A stretch of 64,000 nucleotides of DNA. Origin: Pantoea sp. RIT-PI-b (GTDB lineage Bacteria; Pseudomonadota; Gammaproteobacteria; Enterobacterales; Enterobacteriaceae). Position 1 is the first letter of the stretch. Each line of letters opens with the position of its first letter. The stretch is taken from assembly GCF_001187905.1 (NCBI RefSeq), contig NZ_LGIS01000025.1, positions 62,001 to 126,000 of the forward strand. Direction: 5' to 3'. This document shows, in pieces, positions 52,369 to 63,612 of this stretch. The notes under the pieces are model-generated. The model was not told the DNA's origin, searched no databases, and was given only the letters and a program-made list of their open reading frames with translations. The position numbers were made by a program, and so were the translations under genes.

Positions 52369-53910
52369 TTACCAGGACTGGGTTGCTTTAAACGTTTCGA
52401 GGAGGCCTTTCAGCTTCTCTTCGATTTCGTTATTGAAGTTACCCGCTTGGTTGATTTCAGCCATCAGCTCAGCGTGATCGCGATCCGCGAACGCCAGCAG
52501 AGCGGCTTCGAAGCTGCCGACTTTCGCCAGGTCAACATCGTTCAGATAGCCGCGCTCAGCAGCAAACAGCACCAGACCCTGCTGCGCGACTGACATCGGC
52601 GCATACTGTTTCTGTTTCAGCAGCTCGGTCACTTTCTGACCGTGGCTCAGCTGTTTACGTGTTGCATCGTCCAGATCGGAAGCGAACTGAGAGAACGCAG
52701 CCAGTTCACGATACTGTGCCAGCGCGGTACGGATACCACCGGACAGTTTCTTGATGATCTTGGTCTGTGCAGCACCACCAACACGGGATACAGAGATACC
52801 CGGGTTAACGGCTGGACGAATACCGGAGTTGAACAGGTTCGATTCCAGGAAGATCTGACCATCGGTAATCGAGATTACGTTGGTCGGAACGAACGCGGAA
52901 ACGTCACCCGCCTGAGTTTCGATGATTGGCAGTGCGGTCAATGAACCGGTCTGGCCTTTCACTTCACCGTTGGTGAAGCGCTCAACGTAGTCAGCGCTAA
53001 CGCGTGATGCACGCTCCAGCAGACGAGAGTGGAGATAGAACACGTCGCCAGGGAAAGCTTCACGACCTGGTGGACGGCGCAGCAGCAGAGAAATCTGACG
53101 GTAAGCAACAGCCTGCTTAGACAGGTCATCGTATACGATCAGTGCATCTTCACCGCGGTCACGGAAGTACTCACCCATCGCACAACCGGCGTACGGTGAC
53201 AGGTACTGCAGTGCTGCAGATTCAGAAGCAGAAGCGACAACGACGATGGTGTTAGCCAGCGCGCCGTGCTCTTCCAGTTTGCGAACGACGTTAGAAATGG
53301 TTGACGCTTTCTGGCCAATCGCAACGTAGACACACTTGATGCCTGAATCACGCTGGTTAATGATGGCGTCGATTGCCATTGCGGTTTTACCGGTCTGACG
53401 GTCACCGATGATCAGCTCACGCTGGCCACGGCCGATTGGAATCATCGCATCGACAGATTTGTAACCGGTCTGAACAGGCTGGTCTACTGACTGACGGTCG
53501 ATAACGCCCGGTGCAATCACTTCAACAGGCGAGAAGCCGTCGTTTTCGATTGCGCCTTTACCGTCGATCGGTGCACCCAGGGTGTTCACCACACGACCCA
53601 GCAGGCCGCGGCCAACTGGAACTTCTAAAATACGACCCGTACATTTAACTTTCATGCCTTCCGCGAGGTCAGCATACGGGCCCATCACTACTGCACCAAC
53701 CGAGTCACGCTCGAGGTTCAGTGCGATAGCGTAACGGTTGCCCGGCAGGGCAATCATCTCACCCTGCATAACATCGGCCAGGCCGTGTACGCGGATGATA
53801 CCGTCACTTACAGAAACAATAGTACCTTCGTTGTGAGCTTCACTCACGACATTGAACTGAGCAATGCGCTGCTTGATCAGTTCGCTGATTTCGGTGGAAT
53901 TCAGTTGCAT
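52369..53910 (-). CDS. atpA: ATP synthase alpha subunit
   Basis: This 513-residue protein has the E. coli length. The N-terminal segment ([19 protein letters not shown]) contacts the delta subunit. P-loop [15 protein letters not shown] and the arginine finger in [13 protein letters not shown] are present. It forms the non-catalytic nucleotide sites of F1 and supplies the finger to AtpD. Confidence 0.98.
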   Translation of the reverse strand: MQLNSTEISELIKQRIAQFNVVSEAHNEGTIVSVSDGIIRVHGLADVMQGEMIALPGNRYAIALNLERDSVGAVVMGPYADLAEGMKVKCTGRILEVPVGRGLLGRVVNTLGAPIDGKGAIENDGFSPVEVIAPGVIDRQSVDQPVQTGYKSVDAMIPIGRGQRELIIGDRQTGKTAMAIDAIINQRDSGIKCVYVAIGQKASTISNVVRKLEEHGALANTIVVVASASESAALQYLSPYAGCAMGEYFRDRGEDALIVYDDLSKQAVAYRQISLLLRRPPGREAFPGDVFYLHSRLLERASRVSADYVERFTNGEVKGQTGSLTALPIIETQAGDVSAFVPTNVISITDGQIFLESNLFNSGIRPAVNPGISVSRVGGAAQTKIIKKLSGGIRTALAQYRELAAFSQFASDLDDATRKQLSHGQKVTELLKQKQYAPMSVAQQGLVLFAAERGYLNDVDLAKVGSFEAALLAFADRDHAELMAEINQAGNFNNEIEEKLKGLLETFKATQSW

Positions 53911-53924
53911 ATGCTCCAGTCCCC

Positions 53925-54458
53925 TTAAGACTGCAAGACGTCTGCCAGACGATCAAGACGGCCGCGTACGCTGCCATCAATGACCAGGTCACCCGCACGG
54001 ATAACCACACCTGCCATTACAGACTTATCAATTTTGCAATTCAGCTTAACTTTACGTGACAGACGTTTTTCCATCGCGGCGCTGATTTTAGTCAGCTGAC
54101 TGTCACTCAGCGTGCTGGCAGAAATCACATCAACTTCCGCTGTCGCTTCATGAGCGTCACGCAGTTGAATGTACTGAGCCAGTACCGCTGGAAGCGCTGT
54201 CAAACGTCCGTTTTCGGCCATCACCTTAATCAGGTTCTGGGCGTTTTCATCAAGTTGATCGCCACAAACTGCAATGAAAGAAGCAGATAACGCTTCCGGT
54301 GCAAGCGCACCGGAAAGAAGATCTGCGATCTGTTCGTTGCGAGCCACTTCTGCGGCAAACGCCAGCATTGATTGCCAGCGATCGATGCTTTGATGCTCAA
54401 CAGCAAAGTCAAAAGCTGCTTTGGCGTAGGGGCGAGCTACAGTAATAAGATCAGACAT
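53925..54458 (-). CDS. atpH: ATP synthase delta subunit
   Basis: This 177-residue peripheral-stalk protein joins F1 (AtpA N-termini) to the AtpF dimer. It has an N-terminal helical domain ([18 protein letters not shown]) and the conserved C-terminal segment [25 protein letters not shown]. Same length as E. coli AtpH. It starts 14 bp after atpF. Confidence 0.97.
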   Translation of the reverse strand: MSDLITVARPYAKAAFDFAVEHQSIDRWQSMLAFAAEVARNEQIADLLSGALAPEALSASFIAVCGDQLDENAQNLIKVMAENGRLTALPAVLAQYIQLRDAHEATAEVDVISASTLSDSQLTKISAAMEKRLSRKVKLNCKIDKSVMAGVVIRAGDLVIDGSVRGRLDRLADVLQS

Positions 54459-54472
54459 CAGCCCCTCCCTCC

Positions 54473-54943
54473 TTACAGTTCAGCGACCAGTTTATCAACG
54501 ATGTCGCTGTTAGCAGCTTCATCCACGGAACGTTCGATGATTTTCTCGGCGCCAGCTAATGCCAGCAACGCGACTTGCTTACGCAGCTCTTCACGGGCAC
54601 GCGAACGCTCGGCATCAATTTCTGCCTGCGCCTGTGCCACGATGCGGTTACGTTCAGTCTCAGCTTCAGTTTTGGCTTCGTCCAGAATCTGGGCACGGCG
54701 TTTGTTCGCCTGCTCGATAATGACCTGAGCGTCTTCTTTGGCTTTTTTCAGCTGGTCGGTCGCATTGGCCTGCGCGAGATCTAAATCTTTCTTCGCGCGC
54801 TCAGCAGAAGCAAGGCCTTCAGCAATTTCTTTCTGGCGCTTCTCGATGGCAGCCATAATCGGCGGCCATACGTACTTCATGCAGAACGCGACAAACAGAA
54901 TGAACGCGATGGCCTGGCCGAGGATTGTTGCATTAATGTTCAC
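54473..54943 (-). CDS. atpF: ATP synthase b subunit
   Basis: This 156-residue protein has one N-terminal membrane helix ([21 protein letters not shown]) and a long charged coiled coil (about 30-140, rich in Glu, Lys and Ala) that dimerises as the outer stalk. Same length as E. coli. It anchors F1 to AtpB. Confidence 0.97.
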   Translation of the reverse strand: MNINATILGQAIAFILFVAFCMKYVWPPIMAAIEKRQKEIAEGLASAERAKKDLDLAQANATDQLKKAKEDAQVIIEQANKRRAQILDEAKTEAETERNRIVAQAQAEIDAERSRAREELRKQVALLALAGAEKIIERSVDEAANSDIVDKLVAEL

Positions 54944-54967
54944 AGCACAATGCCTCTTATTAAGTTA

Positions 54968-55308
<341 letters not shown>

Positions 55309-55339
55309 TCAGTTAAAAGCTTAAGTGTTGAGATAAAAA

Positions 55340-56547
<1,208 letters not shown>

Positions 56548-57260
56548 GACGCTGAACTCTCCTGCCCCGAACGGGGTATGTCGCGTGTCGTATAAGACTG
56601 CCTTTACTCATTTGAGTCAAGCAGCAAAAGCCGTGCAAATTATACGGGCGCCACCTGCGATTTCAATCGGTAAGTAGCGAAAAGGTGAACAATTATTTAA
56701 ATTTCTTTCTGAAGGACTCTTTTTCAAAACATCGACTTCCGACAATGCTTCGCTGAAAGTCTGAAATCGCCCATTCAACTTGCTTTTAAAGCGTGCTTTA
56801 GATCACATAATAAACAAGGAATAACTAAGAAAATTTGTTTATGACAAGAATCATTCGATTCAAAAACGGGTTAAAGCACTTACTTATCATTTGGTTAAAA
56901 TTATTACTTACGTGTTGAATCAGGATTTCCGATAAAAACACTCTATTGACATCATGTGCTGCAATAAAAACGTAAAATTGATATTACGCACGCCAATTTA
57001 TTGCAGAGTTATATTTTCAACAGTGATTATTCGGCCAGGTAAATACACGCAATAAAGTGATCTAAGTGATAATGAAATGTGAATTAATCGTTAAATGTAA
57101 CAGAACTTTTCGGATAATTTCCGGCGAGGATGTTAACTCGCTCACCCTGCCCTGCTAAATAAAACCCATTATCTTAAAGTGTTCAATCGCTGCTTTTTCA
57201 TTCAGCACATTCGCTAAGACAAACGGCATGAACGGGCTTATATCCATACCGTTTTAAAGG
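56548..57260. other. Long AT-rich gap between rsmG and atpI (atp promoter region)
   Basis: These 713 bp have no supported gene on either strand. The part at about 56690-57120 is strongly AT-rich. It should hold the atp operon promoter. GTGCTTTAGATCACA (56793-56807) resembles a half-good CRP site. A similar rsmG-atpI gap exists in E. coli and is known for promoter activity. No hairpin terminator after rsmG was obvious. Confidence 0.6.
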
Positions 57261-57878
57261 CTATTGCCGGGAAATCACCACCAGATGACGTTCACCATCT
57301 AATTCGGGTACCCGTAACGGCTGAATTTTTTCTACCACAAAGCCAGCAGGCAACGCGGAAATCTCATCATCCGGACGCACACCTTTTAAGGCATAAAAGC
57401 GGCCTTCGCGGCCCGGCAAATGATGACACCAGTTCAACATGTCTTCCAGCGAAGCAAATGCACGGCTGATAACGCCGTCAAACGGTGGTTCAGATGGGAA
57501 CTCTTCAACGCGGCTCTGCACCGGCGTGACGTTAGTAAGTCCTAACTCATGCTGTACCTGGCGCAGAAAACGCACGCGTTTGCCAAGGCTATCCAGCAAG
57601 GTGAAATGCGACTGAGGACGCACGATGGCCAGCGGAATACCCGGCAGACCCGGCCCTGTGCCAACATCAATAAAGCGTTCGCCCTGCAGATGCGGCTCAA
57701 CCACCACGCTATCGAGAATATGACGCACCAGCATCTGCTGTGGATCGCGCACCGAAGTCAGGTTGTAGGCTTTATTCCACTTATGCAGCAATTCAACATA
57801 GCCTACCAACTGCTGTTTTTGTTGATCGGTAAGGGAAATGTTTGCCGCTTTCAGCAGCGAGGAGAGTTTGTTGATCAC
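57261..57878 (-). CDS. rsmG: 16S rRNA m7G527 methyltransferase RsmG
   Basis: This 205-residue SAM enzyme has motif [21 protein letters not shown], followed by [15 protein letters not shown], and matches E. coli RsmG (207 aa). It methylates G527 of 16S rRNA; loss gives low-level streptomycin resistance. It lies 47 bp after mnmG and is probably cotranscribed with it. Confidence 0.96.
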   Translation of the reverse strand: MINKLSSLLKAANISLTDQQKQQLVGYVELLHKWNKAYNLTSVRDPQQMLVRHILDSVVVEPHLQGERFIDVGTGPGLPGIPLAIVRPQSHFTLLDSLGKRVRFLRQVQHELGLTNVTPVQSRVEEFPSEPPFDGVISRAFASLEDMLNWCHHLPGREGRFYALKGVRPDDEISALPAGFVVEKIQPLRVPELDGERHLVVISRQ

Positions 57879-57925
57879 AACGAGAATTCCATTAACGGGG
57901 GCGAGTTGCCTCGCCCCAAAGTCTA

Positions 57926-59815
57926 TCAGGCGCTTTTACGCAGCAGGCCCTGTTTCTTCAGGTAAATCAGCAGAATTGAAATTGCCGCCGGTGTGATACC
58001 CGAAATACGTGAAGCCTGGCCGATGGAGGTGGGTTTGTGATCGTTAAGCTTAGCGATCACTTCATTCGACAGGCCATTCACCTGACGATAATCGAGCTCC
58101 ACAGGCAACAAGGTATTTTCATTGCGCTGCTGGCGATCAATCTCTTCTTGCTGGCGCGCGATGTAACCTTCGTACTTCACCTGAATCTCCACCTGCTCAG
58201 CGGCTTGCTCATCAAGCAGTGCCGGACCGTAGCTGGCGAGCGACGTCAGCAGTGGGTAAGTCATCTCTGGACGACGCAGCAGATCTTCGCCGCTGGCTTC
58301 TTTGGTCAGCGGGGCGCTGATCACGGCGTTGACTTCAGCCACGTTATCCGATTTCGGATGCACCCACAGATCGCGCAGGCGCTGACGCTCTTGCTCAATC
58401 GCTTCCAGTTTCTGGTTGTAGCGCGCCCAGCGATCATCATCAACCAGGCCGAGTTCACGACCCGCTTCAGTCAGACGCAGATCGGCGTTATCTTCACGCA
58501 GCATCAAGCGGTATTCCGCGCGCGATGTGAACATGCGGTATGGCTCTTTGGTACCTAAGGTACAGAGATCGTCAACCAACACACCGAGATAGGCCTGATC
58601 GCGACGTGGTGCCCAGCCCTCTTTGTCTGCAGAGGAACGTGCTGCATTCAGCCCTGCCAGCAAACCTTGCGCCGCCGCTTCTTCGTAGCCGGTGGTGCCG
58701 TTGATCTGACCGGCAAAGAACAGGCCGTGGATAAATTTGCTTTCCAGCGTCGGCTTCAGATCGCGAGGATCGAAGAAATCATACTCAATAGCATAACCCG
58801 GACGGATGATCTTCGCGTTTTCCAATCCTTTCATGGAACGCACGATCTGCATCTGTACGTCAAACGGCAGGCTGGTGGAGATGCCATTCGGGTAGATCTC
58901 GTTGCTGGTAAGGCCTTCCGGCTCCAGGAAGATCTGATGCGCGTTACGATCGGCAAAGCGCATAACTTTGTCTTCAATCGAAGGACAGTAACGTGGACCA
59001 ATCCCTTCGATGATCCCGGCGTACATCGGACTACGATCGAGGTTGTTACGGATCACGTCATGCGTCTGCTCGTTGGTGTAGGTGATCCAGCACGGCACCT
59101 GTTGCGGATGCTGTGAAGCCTTACCCATGAACGAGAACACCGGCATCGGAGTATCACCGTGCTGCGGAGTCAGTACTGAAAAATCAATCGAGCGAGCATC
59201 GATACGCGGTGGCGTACCGGTTTTCAAGCGATTTACACGCAACGGCAGTGCACGCAGACGCTTCGCCAATGGAATTGATGGCGGATCGCCCGCTCGACCA
59301 CCGCTGTAGTTATCCAGGCCAATATGGATTTTTCCATCAAGGAACGTCCCGACGGTCAGTACCACGGTTTTGGCGCGGAATTTCAAGCCCATCTGCGTCA
59401 CAGCACCGACGACGCGATCGTTTTCCACAATCAGATCGTCAACTGCCTGCTGGAAGATCATCAGGTTGGGCTGGTTCTCCAGCGCAGTGCGTACCGCCTG
59501 GCGATACAGCACGCGGTCAGCCTGAGCACGAGTAGCGCGAACGGCTGGGCCCTTGCTGGCGTTTAGTATCCTAAACTGGATACCCGCCTGGTCAATTGCC
59601 GTGGCCATCAAACCGCCTAAGGCATCCACTTCCTTCACCAGATGTCCTTTCCCGATGCCACCGATCGCCGGGTTACAGGACATTTGTCCAAGCGTATCAA
59701 TGTTATGGGTGAGTAACAGGGTTTGCTGACCCATTCGGGCGGCGGCCATCGCGGCCTCTGTGCCCGCATGACCACCACCGATTACGATGACGTCAAAAGG
59801 ATCTGGATAAAACAT
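57926..59815 (-). CDS. mnmG: tRNA uridine-5-carboxymethylaminomethyl modification enzyme MnmG
   Basis: This 629-residue FAD protein has the E. coli length. The FAD site is [21 protein letters not shown], with [14 protein letters not shown] and the paired catalytic-region Cys ([34 protein letters not shown]). It works with MnmE to modify wobble U34. It borders oriC, so its transcription runs away from the origin. Confidence 0.97.
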   Translation of the reverse strand: MFYPDPFDVIVIGGGHAGTEAAMAAARMGQQTLLLTHNIDTLGQMSCNPAIGGIGKGHLVKEVDALGGLMATAIDQAGIQFRILNASKGPAVRATRAQADRVLYRQAVRTALENQPNLMIFQQAVDDLIVENDRVVGAVTQMGLKFRAKTVVLTVGTFLDGKIHIGLDNYSGGRAGDPPSIPLAKRLRALPLRVNRLKTGTPPRIDARSIDFSVLTPQHGDTPMPVFSFMGKASQHPQQVPCWITYTNEQTHDVIRNNLDRSPMYAGIIEGIGPRYCPSIEDKVMRFADRNAHQIFLEPEGLTSNEIYPNGISTSLPFDVQMQIVRSMKGLENAKIIRPGYAIEYDFFDPRDLKPTLESKFIHGLFFAGQINGTTGYEEAAAQGLLAGLNAARSSADKEGWAPRRDQAYLGVLVDDLCTLGTKEPYRMFTSRAEYRLMLREDNADLRLTEAGRELGLVDDDRWARYNQKLEAIEQERQRLRDLWVHPKSDNVAEVNAVISAPLTKEASGEDLLRRPEMTYPLLTSLASYGPALLDEQAAEQVEIQVKYEGYIARQQEEIDRQQRNENTLLPVELDYRQVNGLSNEVIAKLNDHKPTSIGQASRISGITPAAISILLIYLKKQGLLRKSA

Positions 59816-59900
59816 GAAGTGGTCCTCGTTAGTGTTCGGACAGGGATTGTTGCCCTGGGCGGTGGATTCTACTGAAATTATGTCGGCGGCGAAAGTCGCG

Positions 59901-60178
59901 GGATCCTGAGGTTTTAAATAAAGGATCTTTAGATCTTTTATATGATCTCTCTGTTAGATCTACTATTAGGATCGCACCAGGCTGTTGATAACCCCGAAAA
60001 GCAAAGATTAAACAAGTGATTAGAGAGGATCGTTTGCTGTGAATGATCGGTGATCCTGATCCGTATAAGCTGGGATCAAAATGGCGACTTATGCACAGGC
60101 TAAAAATGAATCAATGGTTGTTCTTTGGATAACTACTGGTTATACGCATGAAACAGGCCATGTTATCCACAAGTGATC
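59901..60178. other. Chromosomal replication origin oriC
   Basis: The segment between mnmG and mioC matches enterobacterial oriC. An AT-rich unwinding part (59901-59975) carries GATCT-type 13-mer repeats and ends TATTAGGATCGCACCAG. The right half contains GTGAATGATCGGTGATCCTG and CCGTATAAGCTGGGATCAAAATG, almost as in E. coli. DnaA boxes: R1 position TGTTGATAA (59983-59991), a TTATGCACA box (60089-60097), R2 TTTGGATAA (60124-60132) and R4 TTATCCACA (60163-60171). GATC sites are dense, for Dam/SeqA control. R1 departs from the perfect TGTGGATAA. This is the start point of bidirectional replication. Confidence 0.95.
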
Positions 60179-60210
60179 GCACGATAAACGCGAAAAAACA
60201 GCGTAATAAA

Positions 60211-60241
60211 CTGGGGATCGTCTCTTTTTCCCGATCCCCAG
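60211..60241. other. Perfect 10-bp hairpin between oriC and the mioC stop
   Basis: CTGGGGATCG and CGATCCCCAG flank an 11-base loop, 15 bp from the mioC stop. On the minus strand it is followed by TTTATTACGC, so it may be a weak terminator limiting mioC transcription into oriC. Confidence 0.6.
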
Positions 60242-60256
60242 CCGGCTAAGATCGTT

Positions 60257-60697
60257 TTAAATCTGTGTTTTCCATGTGGCGACCCACACTTCAGCCGCGT
60301 CTTCCGGGATCTCATGCTCTAAAACGTCGATCTCAAGGCGATCGCCAATGCGTTTGGCACCCAACTGGTTCAACTGCTCTTCTAGCAGCTTAATCGCGCC
60401 GCAGAAAAGATCGTATTCATGGTTGCCGATGCCCACAGCGCCATAACGTAGGCCGGAAAGGTCAGGTTGCGTCTCCTGCAATGCTTCATATAAAGGAAGC
60501 AAGTTGTCAGGCAGTTCGCCAGCGCCGTGCGTAGAGGTAACGATCAGCCAGATACCCTGCTGTGGCAGCTCGTCCAGCTCAGGGCCATGCAGCACCTCGG
60601 TTGAGAAGCCCGCTTCCTGCAGTTTTTCTTCCAGATGTTCAGCAACATATTCGGCGCTGCCAAGGGTACTTCCACTGATTAACGTAATATCGGCCAT
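60257..60697 (-). CDS. mioC: Flavodoxin-like protein MioC
   Basis: This 146-residue FMN-binding protein has phosphate loop SGSTLGSAEYVAEHL near 8-22 and the flavin loops TSTHGAGELPDN and GIGNHEYDLFCGA. It is linked to biotin synthase activity in vitro. The ATG at 60697 gives the standard MADITLISGST; the frame extending to 60712 is ignored. Its transcription is directed toward oriC and is thought to affect initiation in E. coli. Confidence 0.96.
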   Translation of the reverse strand: MADITLISGSTLGSAEYVAEHLEEKLQEAGFSTEVLHGPELDELPQQGIWLIVTSTHGAGELPDNLLPLYEALQETQPDLSGLRYGAVGIGNHEYDLFCGAIKLLEEQLNQLGAKRIGDRLEIDVLEHEIPEDAAEVWVATWKTQI

Positions 60698-60754
60698 GAT
60701 GCTCTCCCGCACTAAAGGCGAGCATTGTACGCTGTGATCAAGCGGTGATCCACC

Positions 60755-60763
60755 TGTGGAAAA
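60755..60763 (-). promoter_or_regulatory. DnaA box in the mioC promoter region
   Basis: TGTGGAAAA on the plus strand (TTTTCCACA on the minus strand) lies about 60 bp upstream of mioC. DnaA represses mioC from such boxes in E. coli. Confidence 0.7.
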
Positions 60764-60851
60764 CAGGGTTAATAGTAGAAAGCATCAGGCGGCAAGTCGC
60801 GCTAGACGCGCGATCTGCCCGGGATAAGGTTGTGCACAGAATAGGGAGGGA

Positions 60852-61313
60852 TTACGGCTTGATGGTGCGCATGATCGGGTTTTGCAGTGAGATCAGGGTT
60901 TCGGTGGACTGAATTTCATCAATAGTCTGGATCTTGTTGATCAACACCTGTTGCAAGGCATCGATCGATCGGCACATCACTTTGATAAAGATGCTGTAAT
61001 GACCGGTGGTATACCAGGCTTCTACCACTTCATCCAGCGCTTCCAGTTTGCTGAGTGCCGCAGGATAGTCACGCGCGCTTTTCAGGATAATGCCGATAAA
61101 ACAGCACACATCGAAGCCGAGTTGACGGGGATCGATCTCCACGCGCGTGCCTAAAATAATGCCCGCCTGCCGCATCTTCTCCACGCGAACATGAATGGTG
61201 CCCGGGCTCACATTGAACTGTTTGGCGAGCTCGGCGTAGGCGGTGCGCGCATTTTGCAGCAGCGCATTCAGAATGCCGCGGTCCAGGTTATCCAGCTGAA
61301 GGTGTTCCGCCAT
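60852..61313 (-). CDS. asnC: Lrp/AsnC-family regulator AsnC
   Basis: This 153-residue protein has an N-terminal HTH (LAKQFNVSPGTIHVRVEKM) and a C-terminal RAM ligand domain (VEAWYTTGHYSIFIKVMCRSIDALQ), near-identical to E. coli AsnC (152 aa). AsnC activates asnA when asparagine is low. The ATG at 61313 follows AGGATGG; the frame to 61400 is not needed. Here asnA is not divergent from it; ovoA lies 106 bp upstream on the same strand instead. Confidence 0.95.
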   Translation of the reverse strand: MAEHLQLDNLDRGILNALLQNARTAYAELAKQFNVSPGTIHVRVEKMRQAGIILGTRVEIDPRQLGFDVCCFIGIILKSARDYPAALSKLEALDEVVEAWYTTGHYSIFIKVMCRSIDALQQVLINKIQTIDEIQSTETLISLQNPIMRTIKP

Positions 61314-61419
61314 TGTCCATCCTCGTTGAGTTCTTCTTCTATGAATAAAGGAGAATGTGCAGCAAATTAGCGGTGCAGGCAAGGTGCAGACAACGGACAT
61401 CCCGTTGTCTGCATGCTTT

Positions 61420-63546
61420 TTAGTGCTTACGCCAGAAGGTCACTTGTGCCTGAGTATGCTGAAACTTGCGTGCCGTCTCGCGTATGACGAACGGCACATC
61501 CTGCGGCGGTGCCACTTCTTCAAATGCGCCACGCAGTTCGCGCTGCAGTGCCTGATAGGTGGTTAACGCTTCGCCATTTTCGCGAATACCGCCCAGCCAG
61601 TTCTCCTTCGGGGTGAAATCTTCCAGCCAGGTATAGGGCGATGACAGCACCAGCAGACCGCCGGAACGAATCATCGGCGTTATATCCTGCAGGAAACGCT
61701 TTGGCTGACGCAAACGGTCAATCAGGTTGGAAGCCAGTACCAGATCGTAACGTTCCGGCTGCGGCTTCAGGTTACAGGCATCGCCCTGAATAAATTGAAT
61801 GCGCTGCGCCTGCTCGGCCTCAAGGCCAAACTCTTTCAGTCGCACCTGGCGATACTCCACCAGCTCGCCTTCTTCAGGTACCACATAGCGGAAATCTTCA
61901 CCGGAGGTCAGCTGCAGCGCCACATCAATAAAGCGCGCCGAGTAATCCATGCCGGTGACCGCATCGAAATAGCGCGCCAGTTCAAAACTGGCGCGTCCGG
62001 TGGCACAGCCGATATCCAGCGCTTCACCGCGCGCACTGCAGTGCGGCAGCAATTTTTCCACCAGCGCAGCAGCGTAATTGGGTACATCGTAGTAGTTCGG
62101 TCCGTACTGGAAATCGAGATACTGCGACACCATGCTGTCCGTTTCATAGGGATTGAGCGCCATGGTTTCTTCATGAGATGAGATCACATAGCGGAAACCG
62201 GCATGCTGGAAGAAGTGACGGCGGAAAGCGTAGCGTGCGGATTTGAGTGCTTCATTGCCGGTGGAAATCCAGCTGCCGCCTTTGATCAGCGCATGTTTGC
62301 CATCAAAGGTCGGCGTGGAGAAATCGTCATACAGCGGGTGCACTTTAAAGCCTTCGAAACCGTTGGTCGGCGTGGTGGTCCACTGCCAGACATTACCGAC
62401 GATGTCGTAAAACTCCCCCTGCGCAAAATGGTCAACCGGGCTGGATGAAGCCCAATATGCCAGATTGATATTGCCTGGCGCCTCCGTCCAATCCGGCTGA
62501 TCGCCGCTTACCTGCTCACGCAGCTGCGCCCACTCAGCTTCGCACGGCAACTGAACGGATTTACCTGTCTCTTCAGCCAGCCAGCGGCAGAACGCGGCGG
62601 CTTCCAGCTGGTTCACCTCCGCAGGCCAATCCCACGGCATCGCGACTTCTTCAGCCAGCAAACGCAGTTTAAGCTGATCGGGCAGCTTTTCATTACCAAC
62701 CCAAAACGTCGGCATCTGCGCGCCGGAAAATTCGCGCCAGCCCCAACCTTCATCATCCCACCAGCGCGGGTCGTTATAACCACCCGCCGCGATAAAGCGA
62801 TAAAACTCGGCATTGCTCACCAGCATTTTGCTGGCCTTAAACGGCTTCAGTTCCGTCTGCTGGCTGCCATATTCGTTATCCCAACCATAAGTGTCGTCAG
62901 TTTTACCCTGCTGCACACGGCCACCGGGCATCGCGATTAGCGAATTGGCTGGCACAGATTGACGATCGTGACGCGCCTGCGGGCAAACTGGCCAGTGCGG
63001 CTGCGCTTTTACCCATTCAATTGGCAACTGGCGCATCAGTACGCTGGAGGTTTCCAGATGAATACGTTCGTGCTCGATCCCCATCAAAACCACCCACGCC
63101 GGGCTTTGCCAATCGATGGGCAGCTCCAGCGGCATGGTGCGAATGAACTCGCTGACCAGGCTTTTTACTTTGCCGCGATAGTCGCGTACTTCATTGATGG
63201 TCGGCCAGTCGTAATGGCTATCGTTGAGATCGTCCCAGCTCATCTCATCCACGCCGATCGCCATCATCGCTTCAATACGATCGTCAACGCGTTGGTCGAG
63301 ATAGCGGCCGGCCATGAGTTTATTGATGTAGAAGGTGGCGGTATGGCCAAAGTAGAAGATCAGCGGATGGCGCAGCGAAATGGCTTTGTTAAACCAGGCG
63401 CGCTCGTCGGCGAGGCAATCAAACAGGCTTTCATACAATTCCCAGGTTTGGGTGAAGTACGTCAGCAGTTCGGCTCTTTTTTGTTCGCTATTTTGGCCGG
63501 AGAGTCGCAGCGTGCGGGTCGGTGCGGGAAGTTGGGCGGTGGTCAC
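61420..63546 (-). CDS. ovoA: 5-histidylcysteine sulfoxide synthase/methyltransferase OvoA
   Basis: This ~708-residue three-part enzyme starts ovothiol A synthesis by joining cysteine to C5 of histidine with O2 (sulfoxide product). A DinB-like domain gives the iron triad: His68 in FYFGH, and His159/His163 in IEHERIHLE. An FGE/EgtB-type domain follows (about 200-460; GGSWISTGNEALKSARYAFRRHF near its end). A C-terminal SAM methyltransferase (LDIGCATGRASFELARYF) N-methylates the imidazole in the last step of the pathway. The GTG at 63546 is chosen because GGAG lies 6 bases upstream; ATG 63558 and GTG 63582 are alternatives. It resembles the characterised Erwinia tasmaniensis enzyme. No OvoB-type PLP lyase gene is beside it. 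Confidence 0.93.
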   Translation of the reverse strand: MTTAQLPAPTRTLRLSGQNSEQKRAELLTYFTQTWELYESLFDCLADERAWFNKAISLRHPLIFYFGHTATFYINKLMAGRYLDQRVDDRIEAMMAIGVDEMSWDDLNDSHYDWPTINEVRDYRGKVKSLVSEFIRTMPLELPIDWQSPAWVVLMGIEHERIHLETSSVLMRQLPIEWVKAQPHWPVCPQARHDRQSVPANSLIAMPGGRVQQGKTDDTYGWDNEYGSQQTELKPFKASKMLVSNAEFYRFIAAGGYNDPRWWDDEGWGWREFSGAQMPTFWVGNEKLPDQLKLRLLAEEVAMPWDWPAEVNQLEAAAFCRWLAEETGKSVQLPCEAEWAQLREQVSGDQPDWTEAPGNINLAYWASSSPVDHFAQGEFYDIVGNVWQWTTTPTNGFEGFKVHPLYDDFSTPTFDGKHALIKGGSWISTGNEALKSARYAFRRHFFQHAGFRYVISSHEETMALNPYETDSMVSQYLDFQYGPNYYDVPNYAAALVEKLLPHCSARGEALDIGCATGRASFELARYFDAVTGMDYSARFIDVALQLTSGEDFRYVVPEEGELVEYRQVRLKEFGLEAEQAQRIQFIQGDACNLKPQPERYDLVLASNLIDRLRQPKRFLQDITPMIRSGGLLVLSSPYTWLEDFTPKENWLGGIRENGEALTTYQALQRELRGAFEEVAPPQDVPFVIRETARKFQHTQAQVTFWRKH

Positions 63547-63612
63547 AAGGTGCTCCATTTGCTTAGTGTGCGAACTTATCACTATAGCAAATTAGCATTT
63601 CTGCCAGATGAC

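Noticed and set aside
56793-56807. CRP-like site GTGCTTTAGATCACA upstream of the atp operon
   Set aside because: Only one half-site is good and the distance to atpI is large; kept as a remark in the intergenic entry, not as a called site.
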